A stretch of DNA of 26,904 nt, taken from contig RZYK01000006.1 in assembly GCA_009930355.1 (NCBI GenBank), positions 1 through 26,904 on the forward strand. Direction: 5' to 3'. The notes beneath the pieces are model-generated. The model made no database searches, was not told the DNA's origin, and worked only from the letters and a program-made list of their open reading frames with translations. Position 1 is the stretch's first letter. Each line of letters opens with the position of its first letter. Of the stretch, positions 15,007 to 22,401 are shown in pieces. The DNA is from Campylobacterota bacterium (GTDB lineage Bacteria > Campylobacterota > Campylobacteria > Campylobacterales > Sulfurospirillaceae). Position numbers and translations under genes: made by a program.

Positions 15007-15464
15007 TTTTTCTCCTTTAAGATTTTAAGTTCATCCATATACTCTTTGGCATTCTCACCCCGCAAAAAATCAGCCGTTTTCAAAAGCCCATCGTTTAAAT
15101 AGACTGCCTGATAGCCCTTGAGGGTTAAATAAAGCCGTGCCATATTGGAGCGGTCGTTGTGCGGACATGCCGTAATGATGAGTTTATCTTTGGGCAGTTC
15201 CTGATAGCGTTTGGGAAGTTCATTCAGTGGGATGTTGAGCGAGCCTGCAATATGCCATGCCGCATACTCCTCTTTAAAACGAATATCCACCAACACCGCT
15301 TTTCCCTCTTCCACAAGGGCTAGCATATCGGGTGTTCTGATTTTCATCGCACTGCGCTCTTGATAATCAAAGCCTTGCAAATAGGCATCAAAACTCATCT
15401 CTTTAGGCGCTTGCGCTTGCAAAAGTCCTACCAATACACACAAAACTCCAAGAATTTTTCTCAT
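15003..15464 (-). CDS. Periplasmic rhodanese-like protein
   Basis: The 153-residue protein has a signal peptide (MRKILGVLCVLVGLLQAQA, cleavage near 19) and one rhodanese domain (about 42-135) with catalytic Cys100 in TACPHNDRSN. VDIRFKEEYAAWHI is the usual early rhodanese motif. It is clearly related to the cytosolic rhodanese at 17188-17553: both have NIPLNELP, ELPKDK and ACP at matching places. It probably carries sulfur as persulfide in the periplasm. It lies 9 bases behind the permease gene and overlaps the small thioredoxin gene. Confidence 0.88.
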   Translation of the reverse strand: MRKILGVLCVLVGLLQAQAPKEMSFDAYLQGFDYQERSAMKIRTPDMLALVEEGKAVLVDIRFKEEYAAWHIAGSLNIPLNELPKRYQELPKDKLIITACPHNDRSNMARLYLTLKGYQAVYLNDGLLKTADFLRGENAKEYMDELKILKEKK

Positions 15465-15473
15465 GTTTTATCC

Positions 15474-16433
15474 TTATAAAATCGCATTAAAAACATAGCC
15501 CACCAACAAAATACCAAACCCAACAATGCCAAAAAAGAGACCAATAAGCTTTACATGTAAAATGCGTTTGAGTATCATCGCCTCAGGCAAAGAGAGGGCG
15601 GTAACTGCCATCATAAAGCTTAGCGCACTGCCCAAAAGCATCCCTTTGCTGGTTAAAACTTCAATCAAAGGCATTACCCCTGCAGCATTTGAGTACATGG
15701 GAATGCCAAGCAGAACCGCCAAAGGCACCGCATACCACGCATCACCACCCGCATAGCGTGCAATAAAATCCGCAGGAATATAGCCGTGAATAAACGCCCC
15801 AATACCTACACCAACGAGCACATAGAGATAAATTTTTATGAAAATATCTTTGGTATAGACCCACGCATCTTTGATACGCTTCGTTACATGTAAACGAATT
15901 TCCACATCCTCCAAATCCCCACTCATAGGCGTTACAGGAATGAGGACGTATTTTTCTAGCTTGCATTTTCCAATGATAAATCCCCCTAAAATCGCCACCA
16001 AAAGACCAAACCCAATGTAAATGGCTGTGACTTTCCAGCCAAAAAGCCCAAAAAGCATCGCAATGGCAATTTCATTATTGAGCGGTGCTGAAATCAAAAA
16101 GCTAAAAGTAATGCCCATAGGAATACGCGCTTGCATAAAACCTAAAAACAAAGGAATCGCCGAACAACTGCAAAACGGGGTAATAATGCCAAAAAGTGCG
16201 GCTAAGACATTGCCACTCAACTCACTTTTGCCTTGTAAATAGACCCTCACTTTTTCCGTGTTAAAATAAGTACGTAAAAAACTCACTATAAAAATGATAG
16301 CCACCAAAAGCATGTAAATTTTCAAGGTATCGTAAATAAAAAAATGCACCGCTTCGCCCAGCTGTGAGCCTTTGATAAGTCCTAGCCCATCAAAAACCAT
16401 TACAGCACTTAACTGCTCCCACCACTCAAACAT
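15474..16433 (-). CDS. DUF318 (ArsP/YraQ-type) permease
   Basis: A 319-residue inner-membrane protein with about eight hydrophobic segments and an internal repeat. The first half carries the family signature TPFCSCSAIPLFLGF (Cys88, Cys90) followed by ISAPLNNEIA; the second half has IPMYSNAAGVMPLI. Campylobacter ArsP belongs to this family and exports trivalent organoarsenicals; other members have unknown substrates. The arsC gene at the head of the operon supports an arsenic or related oxyanion/thiol substrate, but the two rhodaneses leave sulfur species open. AAAGGA precedes the ATG. The gene carries two palindrome copies, both read as LHV. Confidence 0.85.
   Translation of the reverse strand: MFEWWEQLSAVMVFDGLGLIKGSQLGEAVHFFIYDTLKIYMLLVAIIFIVSFLRTYFNTEKVRVYLQGKSELSGNVLAALFGIITPFCSCSAIPLFLGFMQARIPMGITFSFLISAPLNNEIAIAMLFGLFGWKVTAIYIGFGLLVAILGGFIIGKCKLEKYVLIPVTPMSGDLEDVEIRLHVTKRIKDAWVYTKDIFIKIYLYVLVGVGIGAFIHGYIPADFIARYAGGDAWYAVPLAVLLGIPMYSNAAGVMPLIEVLTSKGMLLGSALSFMMAVTALSLPEAMILKRILHVKLIGLFFGIVGFGILLVGYVFNAIL
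15550..15561. repeat. TTTACATGTAAA palindrome, copy 11 (inside DUF318 permease)
   Basis: Read on the minus strand as Leu-His-Val-Lys between the last two membrane segments. Confidence 0.9.
15884..15893. repeat. TTACATGTAA palindrome, copy 12 (inside DUF318 permease)
   Basis: Read on the minus strand as Leu-His-Val in the cytoplasmic linker between the two halves. The flanks extend the symmetry with one bulged base: TTCGTTACATGTAAACGAA. Confidence 0.9.
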
Positions 16434-16447
16434 CGTTATATCCTTTT

Positions 16448-17185
16448 TTAAAGTATCAATGCATACATCATTTTCAAGCCAATGGCGTACAATGAAAAAG
16501 CAATAAATTTTCGTGTATGTTCCACACTGAGTTTAAACACCATAATATAATTCCCAAGCACCCCACCAAGAGCAGCTGCTAGAGCTACAACGCCTAAAAG
16601 TATCCAATCAATTTCAATCAGATAGACATAGGTCAAAAAAGCAGCAAGGGTTGAAAAAGGAATCATAAAGCTCACCGTTATAGCCGTTTGCTTTGCGTCA
16701 TACCCTAAATAAATGAGTAAAGGAATAATAATCGCTCCACCGCCAATGCCTAAAAGTCCGCCTAAAAAACCAACCACGCCACCCATCAATACCATAAACC
16801 ATGCGGATGTAAACCGAACACTGCCTTGTTTTTTTTGCACTAACATCATCGTTGCGCTAAAAAGTAGAAAAAAAGCAAACCCAATCTTGACATAATGCAC
16901 ATCAATCTGTGTCGACACATAAGCACCCAAAGGCGAACATGCCACAGACATAAAAACAAACGGTAACGTACGCTTAACATCAATGCTTTTGCGAAGCACA
17001 TTCATAATGGATGCGCCAATCGTTGAAGCTGTGTTGGCAAATAACCCAACTGCCTTAGCAATATCAAATCCAACCCCTAAGAAACTAAGCATCGGAATCA
17101 ACGCAACAGCAGAACCCGTCCCTCCAATAGAAAAAAGGGTGGAAATAATCACTGTCACTCCAAAATAAAGCGCATATTCCATCAT
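16448..17185 (-). CDS. TauE/SafE-family membrane transporter
   Basis: A 245-residue protein of about seven to eight hydrophobic segments in two repeats, with the family's glycine-rich turns: GGTGSAVALIPMLSFLGVGF near the start and GGLLGIGGGAIIIPLLIYLG in the middle. The family exports or imports sulfur-containing anions (sulfite, sulfoacetate, taurine-related compounds) and may move thiosulfate or other sulfur species. It sits two bases after the cytosolic rhodanese gene and before the DUF318 permease, so the operon has two transporters. The first of two possible ATG codons (MMEY) is taken; either would fit. Confidence 0.88.
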   Translation of the reverse strand: MMEYALYFGVTVIISTLFSIGGTGSAVALIPMLSFLGVGFDIAKAVGLFANTASTIGASIMNVLRKSIDVKRTLPFVFMSVACSPLGAYVSTQIDVHYVKIGFAFFLLFSATMMLVQKKQGSVRFTSAWFMVLMGGVVGFLGGLLGIGGGAIIIPLLIYLGYDAKQTAITVSFMIPFSTLAAFLTYVYLIEIDWILLGVVALAAALGGVLGNYIMVFKLSVEHTRKFIAFSLYAIGLKMMYALIL

Positions 17186-17187
17186 GA

Positions 17188-17553
17188 TTATTCCAAAGAA
17201 AGGTCTTTAGCCTTGCCACCTTTAAGACGACTTATTAAAACAAGAAGACCGCAAGAGAGAATTTTTGCATCAAACCCTTTCACACACAAATACTGCTTAG
17301 CAATATTGGAACGACACGATTCAGGACAGGCACATACGATAATTTTATCTTTAGGCAGTTCATCAAGTCTATCAGGTAATTCATTCAAAGGAATGTTACA
17401 TGTAAAAGGAAGTCCCCACACTTTATGCTCAAAGCCATAGCGCACATCCAGTAAAATCGCCTCACCTCTGTTATACATCGCTATAAAATCATCAGCGTCT
17501 ACATTGTCCCCTGCGATCACCTTCATATCAAGGCTACGAATATAACTGTCCAT
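17188..17553 (-). CDS. Cytosolic rhodanese-like sulfurtransferase
   Basis: The 121-residue single rhodanese domain has no signal peptide. The active-site loop is CACPESCRSN with catalytic Cys76, plus Cys74 and Cys80 close by, so an internal disulfide is possible. It shares NIPLNELP, ELPKDK and ACP with the periplasmic rhodanese of this operon. Where that paralogue reads AGSLNIP, this one reads PFTCNIP because the codons form the dispersed palindrome. The tail LKGGKAKDLSLE is basic, then acidic. It likely passes sulfur to or from the TauE transporter that follows it two bases later. Confidence 0.88.
   Translation of the reverse strand: MDSYIRSLDMKVIAGDNVDADDFIAMYNRGEAILLDVRYGFEHKVWGLPFTCNIPLNELPDRLDELPKDKIIVCACPESCRSNIAKQYLCVKGFDAKILSCGLLVLISRLKGGKAKDLSLE
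17396..17405. repeat. TTACATGTAA palindrome, copy 13 (inside cytosolic rhodanese)
   Basis: Read as Thr-Cys-Asn (residues 51-53). The paralogue at 15003-15464 has no palindrome at the matching place. Confidence 0.9.
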
Positions 17554-17564
17554 TTTCTCTCTCC

Positions 17565-17978
17565 CTACTGAATAATTTTCTCTGCTTTAAGCTTTGAGCG
17601 CAACTGCTCATAACTCACCACACCGATATGCCTATCCATCTCTTCGCCTTTGGCATTGAGGTAAATTTGTGTGGGAATCATCTGTATCCCATAATTTTTC
17701 ATTGCCATTTTGTCATCGTACACTTCAATAAAATAGACATGACTTTTGGGATCTTCCTCTTTTATTTTACGCAAAATCTTTCCCATCTCCACGCACGATG
17801 CACACGTGGTAGAGCCAAATTCCAAAAGTACGGCTTCTTTCCCAATGATAGGAACAATTTTCTCATACGCCGTTGCAGCCAAGCCTTCGCTAGGAAGGAC
17901 TACGCTTGATTTTTCTTCCGACGTACACCCTGCAAATAAAAGAAGCACTAAAAAGACCATCACTTGTTTATATTTCAT
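17565..17978 (-). CDS. Thioredoxin-like lipoprotein
   Basis: A 137-residue protein with a lipoprotein signal: MKYKQVMVFLVLLLFAGC, lipobox LFAG-Cys18. The thioredoxin domain (about 38-135) carries Cys59/Cys62 in GSTTCASC and the cis-proline segment MIPTQIYL. It would be anchored to a membrane facing the periplasm. The CcdA-type gene lies just before it in the operon, so CcdA most likely reduces it with electrons from the cytoplasm. Its target could be the periplasmic rhodanese or an oxidised thiol compound. The mature domain begins with a linker of about 20 residues. Confidence 0.9.
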   Translation of the reverse strand: MKYKQVMVFLVLLLFAGCTSEEKSSVVLPSEGLAATAYEKIVPIIGKEAVLLEFGSTTCASCVEMGKILRKIKEEDPKSHVYFIEVYDDKMAMKNYGIQMIPTQIYLNAKGEEMDRHIGVVSYEQLRSKLKAEKIIQ

Positions 17979-17986
17979 CGCTCATC

Positions 17987-18694
17987 CTAAAAAACACGGT
18001 AACTTTGGTAGAGAAAATAAACGCCAATCCCCACCAAAACTACGATAAAAAAGCCGTTAATCACACGACTCACCTTGTTAATCTTGCGACTTGAAACGAC
18101 ACTTTGTGTAAAGCCAAGTGAGGTTCCTGCCACCAAAAGCAACATGCCATGCCCCAACGCAAACGCCAAAACAAGGGCGTACGAATAGACCCAACCGCTT
18201 TGACTTGCAATGGTAATAATCGCCACCAAAGGTGCTGAAGCACACGGTGTGCTTACCAGCCCAAAAATAAGCCCGATGATTACCGCTCCTAAAAGTTTGA
18301 ACTTTAAAAACTTACGTGCTACTTTGTCTTTATCAAACCCTTGAATCCATCCAAGCGCATACGCCACCACAACAAAGGTAGCAAGGGAAGCTAAAAAATA
18401 CGCCCAAAAGGGCGCAAACGAGAGCATCATGCCCAATTTTGAGACAAAAAGCATCAACAATGAAAAGCTTATTACCAAACCCAAAACAAATAAAAGCGAA
18501 TACTGAAAGATAAAAACTTTTTTCTGCTTAGCACTCAAATCCATCGACAAACCAAGTGCGCTGCCTGCAAGCAAAGGAAGTGTGATGATGGAACACGGAG
18601 CCAGCGACGTTAAAAGACCGATGCCAAACGAAGCCACAATCGCCCACACCCCAAATTGTGAGCTCATCTCTATGAGCATCTGCTCTAGATTCAT
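17987..18694 (-). CDS. ccdA: CcdA/DsbD-type transmembrane electron carrier
   Basis: A 235-residue inner-membrane protein of six hydrophobic segments in two related halves. Each half carries one of the redox cysteines: Cys34 in TSLAPCSI and Cys150 in VSTPCASAP. That is the core of CcdA/DsbD, which moves electrons from cytosolic thioredoxin to periplasmic thiol proteins. No extra domains are present. Its start overlaps the arsC stop (ATGA) and the thioredoxin lipoprotein gene follows after 8 bases, so it probably serves that lipoprotein and not general cytochrome c maturation. Confidence 0.88.
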   Translation of the reverse strand: MNLEQMLIEMSSQFGVWAIVASFGIGLLTSLAPCSIITLPLLAGSALGLSMDLSAKQKKVFIFQYSLLFVLGLVISFSLLMLFVSKLGMMLSFAPFWAYFLASLATFVVVAYALGWIQGFDKDKVARKFLKFKLLGAVIIGLIFGLVSTPCASAPLVAIITIASQSGWVYSYALVLAFALGHGMLLLVAGTSLGFTQSVVSSRKINKVSRVINGFFIVVLVGIGVYFLYQSYRVF

Positions 18695-19089
18695 GAGAGT
18701 TTTTCTTTGATAATCGGTAAAAGCTCAGCCTCTATTGCTTTACATGTAAGAATAAACGCCCCATACTCTTTGCCATCAGGATCAGAAAATCCCACATGGA
18801 TTTTTGGAATGGGACGTGGAAACATCGGGCAGGTTTCATGGGCGTGGTCACATACGGTCACCACCAAATCAAAGTTTACATGTAAAACCTCATCCAGCGT
18901 TTTGGAGTGATACGAATCCCTCCAAATGCCCTCTTCTTCTAAGACTCGTTTTGCATACGCATTGACCTTACCTGTTGCCCTCACCCCAGCACTGTGCGCC
19001 TCAATGCCTTCTAATTTAGCATTGACCAGTGCTTCTGCGATAATGCTTCTACAACTGTTCCCCGTACACAAAATCAGCACTTTTTTCAT
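18691..19089 (-). CDS. arsC: Thioredoxin-coupled arsenate reductase (ArsC, LMW phosphatase fold)
   Basis: A 132-residue protein of the low-molecular-weight phosphatase fold. The P-loop is CTGNSCRS (Cys8, Arg14). The second and third redox cysteines are Cys80 and Cys87 in VCDHAHETCP, spaced as in the thioredoxin-linked ArsC of Staphylococcus. The catalytic Asp is in FSDPDGKE. These three cysteines separate it from plain tyrosine phosphatases. It reduces arsenate to arsenite. AAAAGG precedes the ATG. It heads the eight-gene operon and is preceded by a promoter overlapping a large inverted repeat. No arsenite pump of the ArsB or Acr3 type follows, which is unusual. Two palindrome copies lie in it. 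Confidence 0.92.
   Translation of the reverse strand: MKKVLILCTGNSCRSIIAEALVNAKLEGIEAHSAGVRATGKVNAYAKRVLEEEGIWRDSYHSKTLDEVLHVNFDLVVTVCDHAHETCPMFPRPIPKIHVGFSDPDGKEYGAFILTCKAIEAELLPIIKEKLS
18740..18749. repeat. TTACATGTAA palindrome, copy 14 (inside arsC)
   Basis: Read on the minus strand as Leu-Thr-Cys-Lys in the last helix of ArsC. Confidence 0.9.
18875..18886. repeat. TTTACATGTAAA palindrome, copy 15 (inside arsC)
   Basis: Read on the minus strand as Leu-His-Val-Asn (residues 69-72), just before the catalytic VVTVC segment. Confidence 0.9.
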
Positions 19090-19101
19090 TTAAAAACCTT
19101 T

Positions 19102-19111
19102 TTACATGTAA
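19102..19111. repeat. TTACATGTAA palindrome, copy 16 (arsC leader)
   Basis: Falls at or just after the predicted transcription start of arsC and directly before its ribosome binding site. Confidence 0.9.
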
Positions 19112-19120
19112 GAATGCAAA

Positions 19121-19150
19121 AGCATACCATAATTTTGCACAACATATCAA
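19121..19150 (-). promoter_or_regulatory. Promoter of the arsC operon
   Basis: On the minus strand TTGATA (19150-19145), 18 bases, TATGCT (19126-19121). The -35 and part of the spacer lie inside the inverted repeat 19134-19173, as expected for repression. Confidence 0.55.
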
Positions 19151-19173
19151 TATATCTTGATATGTTGTGCAAA
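19134..19173. promoter_or_regulatory. ArsR-like operator, 17-bp perfect inverted repeat
   Basis: TTTGCACAACATATCAA, six bases, then its exact complement. The core ATCAA-N6-TTGAT has the form of ArsR/SmtB operators. The orientation of the half sites is opposite to an FNR box. It covers the -35 of arsC and lies upstream of the divergent unknown gene, so it could control both. No ArsR gene is seen in the window. Confidence 0.7.
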
Positions 19174-19200
19174 TACAACCCGTTTGCAACGCTTTTTTGG

Positions 19201-19206
19201 TACAAT
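19201..19206 (+). promoter_or_regulatory. -10 element of the coiled-coil protein gene
   Basis: TACAAT preceded by a T-run and no clear -35, the form common for sigma70 promoters in Campylobacter and Helicobacter. Lies 33 bases before the ATG. Confidence 0.45.
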
Positions 19207-19238
19207 AAATTTCAGAACACCTAACATATGGATTTATT

Positions 19239-20528
19239 ATGGAAGAACCGATAGAAAATTTTGAAAATGTCTCCTTATCTTTTCATGAAGTTGAAGAAAA
19301 AGTGGACGCCTTCTTACAAAATTTCCCTATAGAAGAACATAAAATTCACGACGCTTTATACGGCTTTGAAGATAGCCTTTTAACAGAAATTATTGCCCTT
19401 TTAAATGCATGCAAGCTCCCTAAACACTACGCGTCATATAAAGATTTTTTGCGCGAAAAATTCATCAAACATTTAGCCCTTGAACCCAATGATTTAATTA
19501 TTTTTGTAGAAGGTGGCATTTATATTAAACTCTTTTTTAAACTTGAAACCAACGAGGAAGAGAGTGCAGAGCGAAGGGCTTGCGGAATTGAGCCTGAAAC
19601 ACTTGAGGCATACAAACGCCAATTTTTTCCTAATGATGAACACAAACAAAATATCTTTGGACTTCTTCATTGTGTCATTGAAGAAACGCTTTCGTTTAGA
19701 AAACTTACCCCCGCACACTTTAAACGTATTTTTATTCCAACCTTGGTCAATACGGTAGAAACTGTGGTGATTAGCCAAACTCCATTAGAAGATTTAAAAA
19801 CTATTCGAGGATTTACATTTTATCTTTTACGTGAACTCTTTGACGATTTAATGCTACACATTGCGCAAGATATTCTCTTCCATTTTTCAAACGGGGACAA
19901 AAAGGCGATTGAATTTTTAAGTGCATTTAGTGTGCATGAAACTATTGACAGTAATGGCAATCGACATAAACCAAACCCTATCCTAGATGAGAGCAATCAT
20001 GCATGGAACATCACCACCATTCGCTCCACCATGCTTCAACACAAAAAGGCTAAACAAGCTCTTTATGATAAAAAAAATGCCCTCATCACCATGAAAAAGA
20101 AACTAGAGACATTAAAGTTAGATCAAAAAGAAATCCTGCAAGAGTTCAATGTTCTACAGAATATCACACAAACGATTGAAGAAAAAATACTTCAGATTCA
20201 TCGCACAATTACGAAGTTAGAAGAAAGTAATGCAGAGGAAGTTACATTTAGTGAAAACGGTGTTGAAACAGTTATTCCACGAAATGTTCTGATAGCAAAA
20301 CTTTTTAAAAAAGAAGATACTTTCTTAAGTGAAAAAACAAAAACACGCAAAAATGCTGAAGAGACACAGATGCGCTTAAGTAATAAAAACAAAGAGATTG
20401 AAATGTGGGAAAAACGCTATGCTGAGGCGAAAGCATTTATAGAGACTTCGGAGAAAAATGCCCACCCGCTTGATAAACAATATGAAAGAATTCAAAGGGC
20501 TTTAGCTAAAACCCTCACTTCACGCTAA
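19239..20528 (+). CDS. Hypothetical coiled-coil protein
   Basis: I do not recognise this 429-residue protein. Residues 1-270 look globular and mostly helical, acidic at the start (MEEPIENFENVSLSFHEVEEK), with no membrane segment or signal peptide. Residues about 275-425 are a long charged coiled coil, rich in Lys, Glu and Gln, interrupted near 335-360 by a less helical patch (VTFSENGVETVIPRN). No nucleotide-binding or catalytic motif is visible. The gene converges with the mreB paralogue with two bases between their stops. It diverges from the arsC operon across the large inverted repeat. A structural or scaffolding role near the MreB-like filament is possible but rests on position and coiled coil only. 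Confidence 0.75.
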   Translation: MEEPIENFENVSLSFHEVEEKVDAFLQNFPIEEHKIHDALYGFEDSLLTEIIALLNACKLPKHYASYKDFLREKFIKHLALEPNDLIIFVEGGIYIKLFFKLETNEEESAERRACGIEPETLEAYKRQFFPNDEHKQNIFGLLHCVIEETLSFRKLTPAHFKRIFIPTLVNTVETVVISQTPLEDLKTIRGFTFYLLRELFDDLMLHIAQDILFHFSNGDKKAIEFLSAFSVHETIDSNGNRHKPNPILDESNHAWNITTIRSTMLQHKKAKQALYDKKNALITMKKKLETLKLDQKEILQEFNVLQNITQTIEEKILQIHRTITKLEESNAEEVTFSENGVETVIPRNVLIAKLFKKEDTFLSEKTKTRKNAEETQMRLSNKNKEIEMWEKRYAEAKAFIETSEKNAHPLDKQYERIQRALAKTLTSR

Positions 20529-20530
20529 AT

Positions 20531-21541
20531 TTATACACCAAAAAGTGTACTGTAACGCACTTCTTCTATTGCACGACCTGCCCCTAAAATAATATTGTGT
20601 AAAGGATTTTCCACAGGATTCACTGCAATTTCTAACCTTGAAGAGAGGTAAGAATCTAACCCTTTAAGCATAGAAGAGCCACCTGTCAGCAAAATACCCT
20701 GATCGTAAATATCAGATGCAAAGACAGGAGGAAGTTCAGAGAGCATCGTATGCGTCAGAGCAACAATTTTATCCGCAATAGGAAGAATCGCTTGATGCAC
20801 ATCTTTTGAATGAACAATAAATGTTTCAGGGAGGCGTGTCACCAAATTTTTTACACTAATAGACATCTGCCTCTCTTCTTCTTTAAAAAGATTGCCTAAC
20901 TCTTGTTTAATTCTCTCTGCCTCATTGGGCGAAATCAGTACCCGTTTGGTTGCTTTGAAATGTTCAATAATTGCTTCATCAAGATCGTTACCTGCGATAC
21001 GAAGCGATTTTGACATCACAATACCATTAAGAGAAATGAGCGATATATCACTCACACCTGCGCCCACATCTAATACAAGAACCCCTTGAGGTCGCTCAAT
21101 AGCATGGGCAGAACCAAGAGCTGCGGCAAAAGGGTCTTTAAGTAACCTAACGCTTTTTGCCCCTCCTTCACGCCCTGCTTCAATGACGGCATTACGCTCC
21201 ATCACATTCAAATCACTCGGAACACTCACCACAATATGAGGTTTCAAAAAACTTTGACGTGAAATACGTGAAATAACCTCTTTAATATATGCCTTCGCTA
21301 CTGTTAAATTAGAAATAGCCCCCCGTGAGAGAGGTTGCATGATTTCAATGTATTTTGGATTTTTTCCCACCATACGTTTGGAATTCATCCCACAATCAAA
21401 AAATGAGCGCTTATTACAATCAAAAGCAATAGACGTCGGCTCTTCTAGAATAATCCCTTTGCGTGGTTGATACACAAGAGTATTGTTGGTGCCTAAATCA
21501 ATAGCAAACGCATAGGTAGGAGATTGCATTAACGAAAACAT
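20531..21541 (-). CDS. MreB-like actin homologue (paralogue outside an mreBCD cluster)
   Basis: A 336-residue actin-fold ATPase of the MreB type. Phosphate-1 motif DLGTNNTLVY (15-24), phosphate-2 LDVGAGVSDISL (157-168) and the adenosine motif GILLTGGSSMLKGL near 288 are present. MreB proteins form filaments under the inner membrane that guide cell-wall synthesis. The usual mreB is followed by mreC; here the gene follows terC with a TAATG overlap and no mreC or mreD is near. This looks like a second copy with its own task. The N-terminus (MFSLMQSPTYAFA) is moderately hydrophobic and could touch the membrane. Some residues differ from typical MreB (NNTLVY for ANTLVY), a small change. Confidence 0.88.
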   Translation of the reverse strand: MFSLMQSPTYAFAIDLGTNNTLVYQPRKGIILEEPTSIAFDCNKRSFFDCGMNSKRMVGKNPKYIEIMQPLSRGAISNLTVAKAYIKEVISRISRQSFLKPHIVVSVPSDLNVMERNAVIEAGREGGAKSVRLLKDPFAAALGSAHAIERPQGVLVLDVGAGVSDISLISLNGIVMSKSLRIAGNDLDEAIIEHFKATKRVLISPNEAERIKQELGNLFKEEERQMSISVKNLVTRLPETFIVHSKDVHQAILPIADKIVALTHTMLSELPPVFASDIYDQGILLTGGSSMLKGLDSYLSSRLEIAVNPVENPLHNIILGAGRAIEEVRYSTLFGV

Positions 21542-22284
21542 TATGCCTCTTTTTTTACAACTGTTTGTTTAGTCTGTTTTTTTCTACTGTAAATATTAAT
21601 GGACTCAACCGCTAATGAAAATGCCATAGCAAAGTAGACATATCCTTTAGAAATATGTAAGTCTAACCCTTCAGCAATCAATGTAACACCCACTAAAATC
21701 AAAAACGAAAGTGCTAAAATTTTAATGGTTGGATTGGCATCAATAAAGTTAGAAATGCTTTTACTCGCCACCATCATCACACCCACAGCAATCACCACGG
21801 CAATAATCATAATAAGCACATCATTCACCATACCAACAGCCGTAATAACTGAATCCAATGAAAAAACAATATCTAAGACCGCAATTTGAATCAAAACGTT
21901 AAAAAAGTTACGTGAGCCTTTTTTGAGTTCCCTCTCTTCTTCTCCTGCATTTTCAATCCCATGGTGAATCTCTGTGGTTGATTTAGCCAACAAAAACAAT
22001 CCACCAATAATCAAAATAAGATCACGCCCTGAAATCTCTTGCGCTAAAATGGTAAAAAGAGGCGTGGTTAATTTCATAATCCAAAAAAGTGACAATAAAA
22101 GCAAAATACGAGTCAGCATAGCAAGCGCTAAACCAAAAATTCTCCCTTTATCTCTTTGATGTTCTGGCAGTCTTCCTACTAAAATGGCAATGAAAATAAT
22201 ATTATCAATTCCCAACACAATTTCAAGGGCAGTCAGTGTCAATAAGGCCACAAGAGCTTCTAACGTAAACAACGATTCTATCAT
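21541..22284 (-). CDS. TerC-family integral membrane protein
   Basis: The 247-residue protein has about seven hydrophobic segments. The TerC family marks are acidic residues in membrane helices: EIVLGIDNIIFIAI (near 20-33) and DIVFSLDSVITAVGMV in the middle, both with conserved Asp. The linker in between is charged (HHGIENAGEEERELKKGS). TerC proteins are tied to tellurite resistance and, in several bacteria, to manganese export or metal loading of exported proteins. The substrate here is not known. It is the first gene of a two-gene operon with the mreB paralogue. Confidence 0.88.
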   Translation of the reverse strand: MIESLFTLEALVALLTLTALEIVLGIDNIIFIAILVGRLPEHQRDKGRIFGLALAMLTRILLLLSLFWIMKLTTPLFTILAQEISGRDLILIIGGLFLLAKSTTEIHHGIENAGEEERELKKGSRNFFNVLIQIAVLDIVFSLDSVITAVGMVNDVLIMIIAVVIAVGVMMVASKSISNFIDANPTIKILALSFLILVGVTLIAEGLDLHISKGYVYFAMAFSLAVESINIYSRKKQTKQTVVKKEA

Positions 22285-22370
22285 GCTTTTTTATCCTATT
22301 TTTTATTTTATTTTATCCCATTTAATGTATAAATCTTCTTAGCACATTATCTTGTTAAGCTAGCTATGGT

Positions 22371-22376
22371 TATAAT
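22371..22376 (+). promoter_or_regulatory. -10 element of mqnA
   Basis: TATAAT 25 bases before the mqnA ATG, with no good -35 at the normal distance. AAGGAG (22391-22396) lies within the predicted short leader. Confidence 0.5.
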
Positions 22377-22401
22377 TTTTCACCTCAAAAAAGGAGTCTT
22401 C

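Noticed and set aside
19134..19173. FNR/CRP-type box in the arsC promoter
   Set aside because: FNR sites are TTGAT-N4-ATCAA. Here the half sites are in the opposite order, ATCAA-N6-TTGAT, which fits ArsR.
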